A stretch of DNA of 52,567 nt. Origin: a virus. The position numbers were made by a program, and so were the translations under genes. The notes below the pieces were generated by a model. It was not told where the DNA came from and made no database searches. It was given only the letters and a program-made list of their open reading frames with translations. Positions 40,215 through 48,371 of the stretch are shown here, one piece after another (the stretch's first letter is position 1; every line of letters starts with the position of its first letter). The stretch is taken from IMG/VR virus record IMGVR_UViG_3300044996_000405, positions 1-52,567 of that record; one strand, 5' to 3'.

Positions 40215-41290
40215 AACCTCGTCCCTTCATGAAACGCTGTGACGACTGGAAATCGCGGCATGCCATCAGGCGTGAGCGCGAAGTAGCGCACGGTGGCGCT
40301 CGACGGCGTCGGGCTGTGCAGGAGCTGCAAGCAGAAACCCTGGGTCCCACGAATGCCGGCGCCGAACTCGCGGCCATCCTTCAAACGCAGCACGGCGCGC
40401 TTGGCGTATCCCGCCCAGTTGCCCTGCCCCTCCTCGACGCGGATCACGTCAAATTCCTCGTCGAGGAACTCTTTCCTCTTCAACAGCAGCTTCGATCGCT
40501 TCTGTTCGTAGGCGCCGTTCAGGCGAATGATCTGACCCTCGAATCCATCCTGCAGACACCACTCGTAATGATCGTTGAGCAGCCGCTCAGTCGCGCAATG
40601 GAGTGTATGCACCTCTCTGAGGGGACTATTGGGGTCAAGATTGAACGACCTAATCTGTTCGAGACGCTCGCCGAACATGCCATCGCGCGATGGCATGTCA
40701 TAGACATGATACTGGATCAGTGATCGAGCCTTTTCGAAGTCCTCCTCAGACGGCTTCAATTTCTTCACGACTGAGGTAATCGTGTTGAAGTCGTCCTTGA
40801 GCTCGTGGTTATAGAGCTCGCCATCGAGGATCAGCGTCGGGCACCGCTGGAACAGCGGCGCCAACGACTGCTCAATATGGCGACAGGAGACGATCGGCTT
40901 CCCTTGCCGGCTCCACAGCCCGTTCGCCGTTGCGATACAGCGAATGCCATCGAGTTTGGGCTGGCAGTAGATATTCTTCCACCCAGCAACCCACCCTTCG
41001 AACTTGTGCGCGAGCATCGGCTTGACGACACTGTCGCGAGGCCGATCGACGTCGTCGATCGTCGATCGGTAATCGCGATCGAGCTTCTTCTTCTCCTCGG
41101 CCTGCGCCTCGAAAAGGGCCTGCTCTTCGGCAGTGTCCTGGGATTTCGGCTTGCAGGTCGTCCAGCCAGTGGTAAGAAGTTCACCCCCTGGGAGGCCTGA
41201 CAGCGTGCGCCAGCATGGGCCTTGGACTTCATACTGCCAAATGCGCACACGGCCGCTCGCATCTCGTTTATAGATAGGGTTGCTGAGCAT
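40211..41290 (-). CDS. ATP-dependent DNA ligase with N-terminal WGR-like domain
   Basis: 359 residues from ATG 41290. Residues ~1-75 form a WGR-type module (NPIYKRDASGRVRIWQYEV...GLPGGELLTTGWTTC). The adenylyltransferase core follows: motif I YCQPKLDGIRC (adenylated Lys), motif III LILDGELYN, motif IV DGFEGQIIRL, motif V LLLKRKEFLDEE, then an OB-type C-terminus. This seals nicks in DNA. The WGR fusion is found in several phage ligases and is a possible DNA- or NAD-binding module. TGATG overlap with MazG-like gene. Confidence 0.85.
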   Translation of the reverse strand: MLSNPIYKRDASGRVRIWQYEVQGPCWRTLSGLPGGELLTTGWTTCKPKSQDTAEEQALFEAQAEEKKKLDRDYRSTIDDVDRPRDSVVKPMLAHKFEGWVAGWKNIYCQPKLDGIRCIATANGLWSRQGKPIVSCRHIEQSLAPLFQRCPTLILDGELYNHELKDDFNTITSVVKKLKPSEEDFEKARSLIQYHVYDMPSRDGMFGERLEQIRSFNLDPNSPLREVHTLHCATERLLNDHYEWCLQDGFEGQIIRLNGAYEQKRSKLLLKRKEFLDEEFDVIRVEEGQGNWAGYAKRAVLRLKDGREFGAGIRGTQGFCLQLLHSPTPSSATVRYFALTPDGMPRFPVVTAFHEGTRL

Positions 41291-41694
41291 CAGAACTGCT
41301 TGCCCCCATCGGCAAGGCGAGCCTCGCGCTTGTGGTCCAGTCGCTGATCGTTGTAGAGCAGCTTCTCTGCGAGCGCCGAGCCGACATCCAATCCAAGAGC
41401 AGCGCCGAGGTCAGCGATACGAATAATCGCATCAGCGAGCTCGACCTCCATTGATTTTCGATGCGGAAGATGGTCATCCATTTTGTTCTTGCGGTGCCCC
41501 TCGAGAGCTTCGCTGACCTCGCTGTGAATCAAGCACAGCATCTCACCGACGTTGCGCTTACCGATCAGAGACTCACCCGTCTTGAGATCGGTCCACCACC
41601 CATTACGAGCAGCGGCGCCGTGACAGACGTGTTCAATCAGCGCCCACGCCATACCCGCGCGGTCATACTCAGATGCGTTTGGAACTTCATTCAA
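41290..41694 (-). CDS. MazG-like nucleotide pyrophosphohydrolase
   Basis: 134 residues from TTG 41694, in a TTGA overlap with the preceding stop. The helical MazG core is clear: EMLCLIHSEVSEALEGHR (E-x-x-E) followed by VELADAIIRIADLGAALG (E-x-x-D). It hydrolyses NTPs or dNTPs to monophosphates; in phages it may lower (p)ppGpp-type signals or the host nucleotide pool. Position between ligase and a small protein keeps it in the replication operon. Confidence 0.75.
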   Translation of the reverse strand: MNEVPNASEYDRAGMAWALIEHVCHGAAARNGWWTDLKTGESLIGKRNVGEMLCLIHSEVSEALEGHRKNKMDDHLPHRKSMEVELADAIIRIADLGAALGLDVGSALAEKLLYNDQRLDHKREARLADGGKQF

Positions 41695-42101
41695 TGTCGG
41701 ATCTCCTCTGGACTCGGTGTCGGAAATAAAATCTCCGCCAATTCCTCTTCAATGTCCCCGGCCAGATCATCGTCTCTGGTAGAGTTAAGAAGACCGCGGA
41801 GGAGATGCGCGAGCGTTCGAAGAGCAACGGTTTCCGGAATATGAGCTAGCTTGTCGATAAGAGTGTCGACGATCTCATTCCCATCTGTGCAAGAGGAGCA
41901 ACAGTTCGGATCGAAAACTGGCTTCGTGTTCAGGTTGCGATTAATCGATATGATGAACGCTGTCTGACGATCTGGGGGAAGTGAGTTCAGAAACGTCATC
42001 AGTGTAGATGTGAGAAGGAGAATGACGTTCGCGTCAGTTGCGGTCGGGCCTAGAATAGAAATTACGGTATTCGCTAAATGAGCAACCTGTTCTTGAGTCA
42101 A
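41691..42101 (-). CDS. Protein of unknown function with CxxC-type motif
   Basis: 136 residues from TTG 42101, which overlaps the polymerase stop as TTGA and has GAGGAAG about 8 bases upstream; the frame to 42131 lies inside the polymerase gene. Helical N-terminus (VAHLANTVISILGPTATD), then CCSSCTDG near residue 70-77 (possible metal site), and an acidic C-terminus (DDLAGDIEEELAEI). No known domain. A 10/12 copy of the dispersed palindrome lies within it at 41772. Confidence 0.5.
   Translation of the reverse strand: MTQEQVAHLANTVISILGPTATDANVILLLTSTLMTFLNSLPPDRQTAFIISINRNLNTKPVFDPNCCSSCTDGNEIVDTLIDKLAHIPETVALRTLAHLLRGLLNSTRDDDLAGDIEEELAEILFPTPSPEEIRH
41772..41786. promoter_or_regulatory. Dispersed palindrome, 10/12 match (copy 5)
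   Basis: GTCTCT-GGT-AGAGTT, mismatching the consensus only at the last two arm positions. Its 13-base start is identical to the minus-strand reading of the perfect copy at 50348-50362. It lies inside a gene about 80 bases from its 3' end. Confidence 0.35.
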
Positions 42102-44749
42102 GCTGCTTTCTTCCTCTGCTCGAAGAGCCAATCGATCACCTCTCGGGTCTTGTTAGAATCAGCACGCTTGTCGGCCCACTCCTCGCCAACAATCTGTTTC
42201 GGCAACTCGAACAGTTCGACTTGACCTGTCGGCGCCTTGTTCTCATTCCACGGTTCGAACGTGAGTCCAACCGAAGGAGACGCGTCGAGTTTGCATTTCT
42301 GGAAGATGTCTGGGTGATCAATCATGACGCCACGAGCCATCGGAATGAAGTCCGCGACTTCCTTACGATGAACAGACCAGATCAATTCGTCATGGACCGG
42401 GATCATGAAACGTGCTTGGAACCCGTCTTGCTTGATCTTCGTATCGACTCGTCGAATAGACCGTTTCGCGATCGTCGCGCAGGTTCCTTGAATGAAGGCA
42501 TTCACCGTCTGATTGCCGGCGCGGCGAGCGATACGCTGACCAATCTTGCGAATGATCGAGTGATAGTTTCTCAACTGATCATTGGGAGTGTCGGCGCCGA
42601 ATTTAGCAAGCCACTCGAGGAACCACTGCTCAGTCGCTTCATACTTGGTATAGCAATGGCCATCAGGCAGACGGATAAATCCGTCTTGTTTAATTCGTGC
42701 GATCGTATCGCGACGCCACTGCTCAGCAGCAGCAAAGTGGTTGGCGTATTTCTCTGTTGCGGCCTGGGTAGTCTCCGACCCCCAGCCTAGTCGCTCACCA
42801 ATCGTCGTAAGAAATCCACTATACCAATAATTGAAGTTCGCTCCCTTCCCAACCTCTGTGCGCCAATACTTATAGGCCTTGTCGATTGAGAGAGCTTCAC
42901 CCTTCAAGTTCGTTGCCAGTCGGTTGACATCATTCAACCCATATTGGTTTGCGAATTCGTCCCACACCTTCACCTGTCTCAAGCCCTTAAAGGCCTCAAC
43001 CGTCAGACCAGGGCATTCGACTTCCAAGATCGACGCCGCAGCGCCCGAATGAAGGTCCTGATGGGGGATTTGACTAAAGGCTTCAATGAATTTCGGATCG
43101 CCCGAAAACTCGCCTATCTCCACGAGCTCAATCGCCGACCAGTCGATCGACACCATCACATGATCTTCTTCATCCGGAAGAAAAAAGCCCCGGACATAAG
43201 TCGACTCGCCACGCTTAGCGAGCTGCATTGGGTTGGGGTCTCTCGCAGCCATACGGCGCGTAGCCAACATGGAGGTGACCACCGGATAGAGCCGATTTGT
43301 TTCCGGATCAGTAAGCAGACGATAGGGCGCGATGAATAGTTTCATCCGCTGATCAACGCCCGAAAGGGCGTTAATGCAATCAATGATCTCAATCGCATTC
43401 TTGTCAGTCAGCTTGTCACGCAACTGACCGCGCGTCTCGCCGTCGCTCTGGGTCTTACCTTGATAGATGATCGGCTTGGCGCCGATCAGGTCATACATCA
43501 GCGTTCTGATCGGCATGTAATGAGAGAAGTTCGGCCCCATCGATTTGACCTTGCCCTCCTCCTTCATCCAGTTGTGTGACACAGATCCGGCAGCTCGAGA
43601 TAGCTCCTCGAACGGTGTCGAAGCGTCATCGAGCTCGGCCCACTTCGTGATGTTGGTCCGATATTTGGCGTGGTTCTTCTGATACCACTCATCCCGCTTC
43701 CCGAGCGCTTCGTTGGGCGCCACGGGGAACGGCAGCAGCGCCCGCACGGCGGCGCGAAGCCGCTGCAGGATCTTCGCCGCCTCTTCCCGCTCGACGACAA
43801 CACGTCGCTCGATCGCGTCGAAGTCGACACGCATGCCGCCGGCCCAGATGTCGGCGTAGGTGCCGATCATTGGATTCTCTTGCTCAAAGAAACACTTGAG
43901 CGTCTCCGCATCCATCATCGTGAGCAGATGGCGGAACAATCTTAGCGCCCAGAACGCGTCATCACCGCCGTAAGCGGCGGTCTCGGCGCCGGTGAGCTGG
44001 CCCATATGGGCCTTGCCACCCAGGCACTCCTCGAACGTCGTCATATGGACGCCAAAATGCGACTTCACGGCCTGCTTCAAGCCATATCCATAAGAGATCG
44101 CGTTGATTAGCCCGTTGTAGGAGTGTGCGGCGTCGCTCTCTTTCGAGGTAATCTTCCCGATGAACTCTTCGAGCTTGTTCGACATCTTCCCGGTTTCGGG
44201 ATCGAACTCAGTCAGCGACAGATCGACGAGCTGGGGGATCAGTGTCTCGATCGCACCCACACCGCACGTCACCCACTTTGTGTGATCGTACTGCTGAGGT
44301 CCATAAGCAGATACACACATCTGCATCGTGCAGATGATACCGTCCTTGACGAGATCGTGACCAAGGGTTGATCGAAATACTGTAGTCTCGAACGGAGCGT
44401 TGTGCGCCACCCAATAGGCACCCTGTCGTTTGACCGGCAGAAGGGCTCGAAACTGGTCATGCGTGACTCTGTTCTCAACATCGGCGTGACCGACGTTGAT
44501 ATAGACGGGCTCCGACATGCTCTCCGTGTAGAGTGAGACTCCGCATAATTCGGTTCGACGCATGTCGAAAACGAGCTTTTTAGTTTTGCTCTTTTTCCTC
44601 GTCTTCGCATCATAACCGCAAAGCTGATTGAGACCTTCGTGCCGATTGTCGTCGTGAGTCTCACAATCCAGACCGATGAAATCGGCTTTTGCGATATGCT
44701 CATTCAGCAGGGAAGCCTGTTCGTCCCAATTACGGGCATCGATCAGCAT
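42098..44749 (-). CDS. Family A DNA polymerase with 3'-5' exonuclease domain
   Basis: 883 residues from ATG 44749. Exo I FIGLDCETHDDN (Asp28/Glu30), Exo II YWVAHNAPFETTVF, Exo III YGGDDAFWALRLF; polymerase motif A VSIDWSAIELVEIGEF (~535), motif B KGANFNYWYSGF, and motif C IPVHDELIWS (~785). It lacks a 5'-nuclease domain, which is supplied by the adjacent 5'-3' exonuclease gene. This is the phage replicative polymerase. It overlaps the NUMOD4/HNH gene by 20 bases. Phe in motif B favours discrimination against dideoxy nucleotides. Confidence 0.9.
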   Translation of the reverse strand: MLIDARNWDEQASLLNEHIAKADFIGLDCETHDDNRHEGLNQLCGYDAKTRKKSKTKKLVFDMRRTELCGVSLYTESMSEPVYINVGHADVENRVTHDQFRALLPVKRQGAYWVAHNAPFETTVFRSTLGHDLVKDGIICTMQMCVSAYGPQQYDHTKWVTCGVGAIETLIPQLVDLSLTEFDPETGKMSNKLEEFIGKITSKESDAAHSYNGLINAISYGYGLKQAVKSHFGVHMTTFEECLGGKAHMGQLTGAETAAYGGDDAFWALRLFRHLLTMMDAETLKCFFEQENPMIGTYADIWAGGMRVDFDAIERRVVVEREEAAKILQRLRAAVRALLPFPVAPNEALGKRDEWYQKNHAKYRTNITKWAELDDASTPFEELSRAAGSVSHNWMKEEGKVKSMGPNFSHYMPIRTLMYDLIGAKPIIYQGKTQSDGETRGQLRDKLTDKNAIEIIDCINALSGVDQRMKLFIAPYRLLTDPETNRLYPVVTSMLATRRMAARDPNPMQLAKRGESTYVRGFFLPDEEDHVMVSIDWSAIELVEIGEFSGDPKFIEAFSQIPHQDLHSGAAASILEVECPGLTVEAFKGLRQVKVWDEFANQYGLNDVNRLATNLKGEALSIDKAYKYWRTEVGKGANFNYWYSGFLTTIGERLGWGSETTQAATEKYANHFAAAEQWRRDTIARIKQDGFIRLPDGHCYTKYEATEQWFLEWLAKFGADTPNDQLRNYHSIIRKIGQRIARRAGNQTVNAFIQGTCATIAKRSIRRVDTKIKQDGFQARFMIPVHDELIWSVHRKEVADFIPMARGVMIDHPDIFQKCKLDASPSVGLTFEPWNENKAPTGQVELFELPKQIVGEEWADKRADSNKTREVIDWLFEQRKKAA

Positions 44750-45047
44750 GCCCCCTCCTTCCCCAATACAAATTCCGAAAATTCAAATTGTCACCGTCCC
44801 CGTCTCGATAACGCACGATCGCATTCTTATGCGGTTTTGGCCGATGAAAAGTAGCACAGATGATAGGAGCGAGAACGAAGGTCTTAGGAAACCCACACAA
44901 CGAAAAAGTCATGTTCAATAGGCCAGAAATAGTCCGACCCGGCTTCCGGATACGCTGATGTTTAACGTGACGCACACGTCCATGTGAGGACACTTCATAG
45001 TTTGGAATATCCTCCAGAACACGCCACTCTTCTTCGTTCGAACTCAT
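44730..45047 (-). CDS. NUMOD4-type HNH endonuclease with degenerate active site
   Basis: 105 residues from ATG 45047 (ATGA overlap with the exonuclease stop). N-terminal NUMOD4 motif EEEWRVLEDIPNYEVSSHGRVR, typical of mobile HNH proteins; then a shortened HNH part reading IVRYRDGDGDNLNFRNLYWG, where the first His expected before DG is replaced (YRDGDGD). It may be inactive. It is inserted between the 5'-3' exonuclease and polymerase genes and overlaps both by 4 and 20 bases. Confidence 0.75.
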   Translation of the reverse strand: MSSNEEEWRVLEDIPNYEVSSHGRVRHVKHQRIRKPGRTISGLLNMTFSLCGFPKTFVLAPIICATFHRPKPHKNAIVRYRDGDGDNLNFRNLYWGRRGHADRCP

Positions 45048-45805
45048 AAGTAGTAAGGCTCCAGTAGCTGTTGGACCTTCAGAGGGTCTCGTTTGCCCAC
45101 GATCGTGTGTCGATTGATCAAGTCGTGTGGGACATCCCATAGACCAACAACTGTCCACACCTCGCGCAGTGCAGTGCGATTGTCCTTGATCCAGTTGATG
45201 CAGCGCTTCGGAATGCCGAGTTGCTCCCATTGCGGATCGTTTCCCGCAAAGAAGTCGTCGAGCATTTTGGCTAAGAGCACTTTGTTAACGTCAGTCCACG
45301 TCTTCCTTCCAAACCCCGGCACGCCGCCAATGTTGTCCGATGGATCGCCAACGCACGTCTTGAACAAACGAATGTGCTGAGGCTGCACCGCGAATGCGGG
45401 CTCCTTCGCTTCGATCTCGGTATTAGGCACGACGAGGAGCTGACGTAGGTCAGCGTCATTCGACACGATGAACTTCTTCTCGTGCGGAAACTTACGAACG
45501 AGGGTCGCAATAACGTCGTCGGCTTCGAAGCGTGGCACCTCAATCTGCAACACAGGTGTGTGCTGCAGAGACTCTTTGATCAGAGAGATGATCGGCCAAA
45601 TATTTTCAGGAGGCGGTAGTCGCTTCGACTTGTAGCAAGGCAGGATGCGTTGCCGAGTTGCCTTCGCGCCAGGAGAGTCCCAGACCCAAATGACAGGCTC
45701 TCCGCGATGGGTGAGCATGTCATTGATGATGTTGCGAGGAGCGCGTCCTGATAGATCTTTTTCGAAAACGCGGCTTATATAATTGTGCGCGTCGACAATC
45801 CTCAC
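45044..45805 (-). CDS. 5'-3' exonuclease (FEN-type)
   Basis: 253 residues from GTG 45805 (GTGA overlap); GTG 45814 is an alternative. Motifs: VRIVDAHNYI, a VIWVWDSPGAKATRQRILPCYKSKR basic arch, the metal-binding acids FEADDVIATL and IVSNDADLRQLL, and helix-hairpin GDPSDNIGGVPGFGRKT (H3TH). It removes RNA primers and flaps, completing the missing 5'-nuclease of the polymerase. Together with ligase it forms a self-contained repair and replication set. Confidence 0.85.
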   Translation of the reverse strand: MRIVDAHNYISRVFEKDLSGRAPRNIINDMLTHRGEPVIWVWDSPGAKATRQRILPCYKSKRLPPPENIWPIISLIKESLQHTPVLQIEVPRFEADDVIATLVRKFPHEKKFIVSNDADLRQLLVVPNTEIEAKEPAFAVQPQHIRLFKTCVGDPSDNIGGVPGFGRKTWTDVNKVLLAKMLDDFFAGNDPQWEQLGIPKRCINWIKDNRTALREVWTVVGLWDVPHDLINRHTIVGKRDPLKVQQLLEPYYL

Positions 45806-46011
45806 TGAGCCCACCTATGGAGGGACGCCGCTCCAATGAAGATCGAGACCGCGACGTAGCCCAGGATCACGTAAGGCAGCTCTTTCCCCTTCTCACGCTC
45901 CGGAAGTCCAATGTCCGAAATCACCCACCAGATCAGGATTGCGAGCGCCGCCTCGAGTGGCAAGATCGGCAGAGCCGCGTCGGGAATATGGATATGAACA
46001 GGAAACCACAT
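45802..46011 (-). CDS. Two-helix membrane protein, unknown
   Basis: 69 residues from ATG 46011 with GAGGAC upstream. Two hydrophobic segments (LPLEAALAILIWWVISDIGL and LPYVILGYVAVSIFIGAASL) with a charged turn REKGKE. Small membrane protein in the replication operon; function unknown. Confidence 0.5.
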   Translation of the reverse strand: MWFPVHIHIPDAALPILPLEAALAILIWWVISDIGLPEREKGKELPYVILGYVAVSIFIGAASLHRWAQ

Positions 46012-46013
46012 GT

Positions 46014-46175
46014 TCAGTCCTCCGAGTCGTCGAGCACATGCTTCTCAGCTCGACCCGACCGACCGTCACGGTTGACAAAGAACATCCAGCGAAGGGGTTC
46101 TCTGATCCACAGAGCGGACTGGACGGCGCCGATAGCAGCGAAGGTGTAGACAAAGGCGAAAAGAACGTCGGGCAT
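46014..46175 (-). CDS. 53-residue membrane protein, not long enough for usual gene callers
   Basis: ATG 46175 to TGA 46014-46016. Reads MPDVLFAFVYTFAAIGAVQS ALWIREPLRW, then a charged end RAEKHVLDDSED. One predicted membrane helix (~5-24) and a polar tail. It fits exactly between the terminator at 46198-46226 and the next gene (2 bases apart), and its stop lies within the SD region of that gene. It is a likely real small gene, function unknown. Confidence 0.55.
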   Translation of the reverse strand: MPDVLFAFVYTFAAIGAVQSALWIREPLRWMFFVNRDGRSGRAEKHVLDDSED

Positions 46176-46197
46176 TTACGGGCTCCGTAAAACGGAA

Positions 46198-46226
46198 GAA
46201 GGCTCTGTCCGTTGGACAGAGCCTTC
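46198..46226 (-). terminator. Rho-independent terminator of the 46232-46897 gene
   Basis: A perfect 13-bp stem (46198-46210 with 46214-46226) and a three-base loop, immediately after the stop of the leftward gene, followed on the minus strand by a short T-rich TTCCGTTTT stretch. It is among the strongest hairpins in the window and isolates that gene from the exonuclease/polymerase operon. Confidence 0.75.
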
Positions 46227-46231
46227 ATCAA

Positions 46232-46897
46232 TTACGCAGCCACGACAGGGCCGAGGACCTCGAGCTTGATGACGCCCCAATTGTTGGAGCCCTTCTTACG
46301 CGGTTCATGGATCAACTTTACGTTCACGACAGCGTCGACGCCGTAAAGCTTGGCCGCTTCCTTCACAGCCTTCATCACCGGGTCGAAGCCGGTGCGGGAG
46401 GTCGTGTTGCCCACACGCTGGCCGATCGCGACCTCAGCCGTCTTGTTCATCCCGTTCACGATCGGTTTGGTCACGACGATCATGTATTCGACGGCCGGGT
46501 AAGTGTCGGCCTTCGGATCGATCCGCTTCGCCTCGTCCAGCGCGATAGACCACGCCTTGCCGGTGCGAACCTCGCGAACGCCGTCGTAAGTGCGCAGGTA
46601 AGTGTGCTGACCCGCGGTCGTGTAACGGCAGACGTCGGGAAACTTCAGATCGGCGAGATTGAGGACGCCCTCGATTTCGCCGATCAGCTTCGTCTCGCCG
46701 ACCTCCATCCCGTATTCATCGACTTTGATGAACAGGTCCGGACGTTCGACGTAGGTCTCGACCGCGTCGGCGAGCGACTTCACGCGGCCGGAGCCGACGA
46801 TGACGGGCGCCGGAGGGGCGTGAGCGACGATGGGCGCGGGAACATTGGCAGCTTGCGCGCGAGCGGCTTCGATCGCGGCGGTCACAGCATCAACCAT
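46232..46897 (-). CDS. Conserved phage protein, candidate ssDNA-binding protein
   Basis: 221 residues from ATG 46897 (GGAG, 8-base spacing). Ala-rich N-terminus (residues 1-35) with a Pro/Ala linker, then a mixed alpha/beta body: YVERPDLFIKVDEYG, NLADLKFPDVCRYT, AYPAVEYMIVVTKPIVNG, VIKLEVLGPVV. No enzyme motif. Codon use is the GC-biased type of highly expressed genes, and it is bounded by two terminators. Located between helicase and nuclease/polymerase genes, a ssDNA-binding or recombination mediator role is plausible but not shown by motifs. Confidence 0.5.
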   Translation of the reverse strand: MVDAVTAAIEAARAQAANVPAPIVAHAPPAPVIVGSGRVKSLADAVETYVERPDLFIKVDEYGMEVGETKLIGEIEGVLNLADLKFPDVCRYTTAGQHTYLRTYDGVREVRTGKAWSIALDEAKRIDPKADTYPAVEYMIVVTKPIVNGMNKTAEVAIGQRVGNTTSRTGFDPVMKAVKEAAKLYGVDAVVNVKLIHEPRKKGSNNWGVIKLEVLGPVVAA

Positions 46898-46937
46898 TGA
46901 TAGTCTCCAGTTTTGTCAGAAGTAGACGCAATTCAAT

Positions 46938-46968
46938 ATAAAAAGGGCCGAGGTGTTGCCCCAGCCCT
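46938..46968 (-). terminator. Rho-independent terminator after the helicase gene
   Basis: On the minus strand a 10-bp stem (46959-46968 with 46944-46953, two G-U pairs) and a five-base loop are followed by TTTTTATAT (46943-46936). It lies between the helicase stop and the next start, so the helicase operon ends here. The promoter for the next gene must be within ~40 bases or upstream of the hairpin. Confidence 0.75.
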
Positions 46969-46977
46969 CTTGAAGTA

Positions 46978-46992
46978 GTCTCTAGTAGAGAC
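46978..46992. promoter_or_regulatory. Dispersed palindrome GTCTCT-AGT-AGAGAC (copy 2)
   Basis: Perfect 6-3-6 palindrome starting 2 bases after the helicase stop codon (TAG at 46995-46997 on the minus strand), 10 bases before the terminator stem. It lies in the only real intergenic space (97 bases) of the leftward block, where a promoter for the next gene would have to be. Confidence 0.55.
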
Positions 46993-46994
46993 GA

Positions 46995-48371
46995 CTACAA
47001 ATCCAGAATTTTACGTGTCGGATCAACCTTGTTAGCGTCGCGAGACTTCTTATTGATGAGAGTAGCGATCCGAAAGTCGAGCGAATCCCGGTATTTCATA
47101 ACAGTGAGTCTGAGAGCACTTCTGCGCTTCTCGCGCATGAAGCGCATATACGACTGCACAAATGAACTGTCACGGAAATCTAACGAAGCGTATATTGCGT
47201 GCGAGACCTCTTTATTTGCCGAGAACTGCCAGTTGTGGCCCATATCAGCCACGATAGGGCTCGCAATTATTCCATCGAGATCACCTCTCTCAAATGCCTT
47301 GCTCATCGCATAGGCATCCTTATGGTTCACCTCACCGTTGAGGATATCGAACCTCAAGTTATAGGTTTTGGTTAGTTCAAGTAGCTGGTCCTGCTGCTTC
47401 AGCAGTGACGCGAAGATGACCAACGGGGCTTTATTGACCGCATGATCTTCCAAGTGAAGATCGATCAAGTCGAGCTTCCCAGGACGCTTTCCTGGAATAA
47501 GATCGACCGTCTGTTTAGGGTTGGTAAGATCCGGAAAGGAGTTCGGGTGTTCCATAATCTGCCGACAGCGCGTAAACGCTACCCCAGGTAGGGTTCCATC
47601 GACAAAGAATTTCTCTAACTCTAGAATAGCCTCGTCTTTCAACGTGTCGTAGAGCTCGCGCTGTTGCGGCTCCATATCAACCACTTCCTTGTGGATAACG
47701 ATCTCAGCCTCACCATGAACATCCGCCCAGAGCCGACGTCGTGAGTGGCGATCGAGAAGTTTGCGCAGGTGATCAAGGTTGTCGTAATCGATAACCTTCC
47801 CGGTCCACATATCGATCACATGATGAAATGCCTTGAATTGATCATAGTTCCCGTAATAGCGAGGTTCGATAATCGCGAGCGCCGAATAGCAAGTGTCCGG
47901 TTTGCCGTTGTAAAGCGTGCCAGTCATCGGCAGAAAATACTTGCCGTGAGTCCACATAAACTGATTCATGGCAGCAGTCTGAGCTGACGTCACCCCCCCA
48001 AACAGTTTATGATACTCATCAATATGAAGAGCGGTGACATAATCCGGCAGCTTCTGCCACGACAGCCGAAACCGCGCGGCGGTCATAAGAAAAAGCCTCG
48101 CCGGGGGGCGTATATCGGCCTCTTTCTCAACGATAATCACATCGCCTTTATCCCAAAGGCCAAACTTTAGCGCCTCATCCCGGTTCTTCCCCAGCAGCTT
48201 GTCTGGCATCACCCAAACAGTGCCAGTCTGATACTCATTCCAAAGATGGCGCTGAAGAACGCACACCGGCGGGGTCTTTCCAGTTCCGGGTTCCGATAGA
48301 AAAAGCGCTCTGGGGTTCTGCAGGAAGTAAGCGAGGTCCTCGATCTGATCCTGTCGAAGTTGAAATGTCAT
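46995..48371 (-). CDS. SNF2/SF2 family helicase
   Basis: 458 residues from ATG 48371 (ATGA overlap). Motif I FLSEPGTGKTPP, motif II ALHIDEYHKLFGG (DEYH in place of DEAD/DEAH), motif III PMTGTLYNG, a C-terminal half with LVIFASLLKQQDQLLEL, FDILNGEVNHKDA, and a motif VI-like FVQSYMRFMREKRRS. This is a DNA-dependent ATPase of the phage SNF2-like type, probably for branch migration or replication restart. I see no DnaB-type or DnaA-type loader in the window. Confidence 0.8.
   Translation of the reverse strand: MTFQLRQDQIEDLAYFLQNPRALFLSEPGTGKTPPVCVLQRHLWNEYQTGTVWVMPDKLLGKNRDEALKFGLWDKGDVIIVEKEADIRPPARLFLMTAARFRLSWQKLPDYVTALHIDEYHKLFGGVTSAQTAAMNQFMWTHGKYFLPMTGTLYNGKPDTCYSALAIIEPRYYGNYDQFKAFHHVIDMWTGKVIDYDNLDHLRKLLDRHSRRRLWADVHGEAEIVIHKEVVDMEPQQRELYDTLKDEAILELEKFFVDGTLPGVAFTRCRQIMEHPNSFPDLTNPKQTVDLIPGKRPGKLDLIDLHLEDHAVNKAPLVIFASLLKQQDQLLELTKTYNLRFDILNGEVNHKDAYAMSKAFERGDLDGIIASPIVADMGHNWQFSANKEVSHAIYASLDFRDSSFVQSYMRFMREKRRSALRLTVMKYRDSLDFRIATLINKKSRDANKVDPTRKILDL

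Noticed and set aside
31492-44749. 2-aminoadenine (Z) genome based on dATP/dGTP diphosphohydrolase plus PolA
   Set aside because: No PurZ-like adenylosuccinate synthetase in the window, and both protein types are common in ordinary phages.
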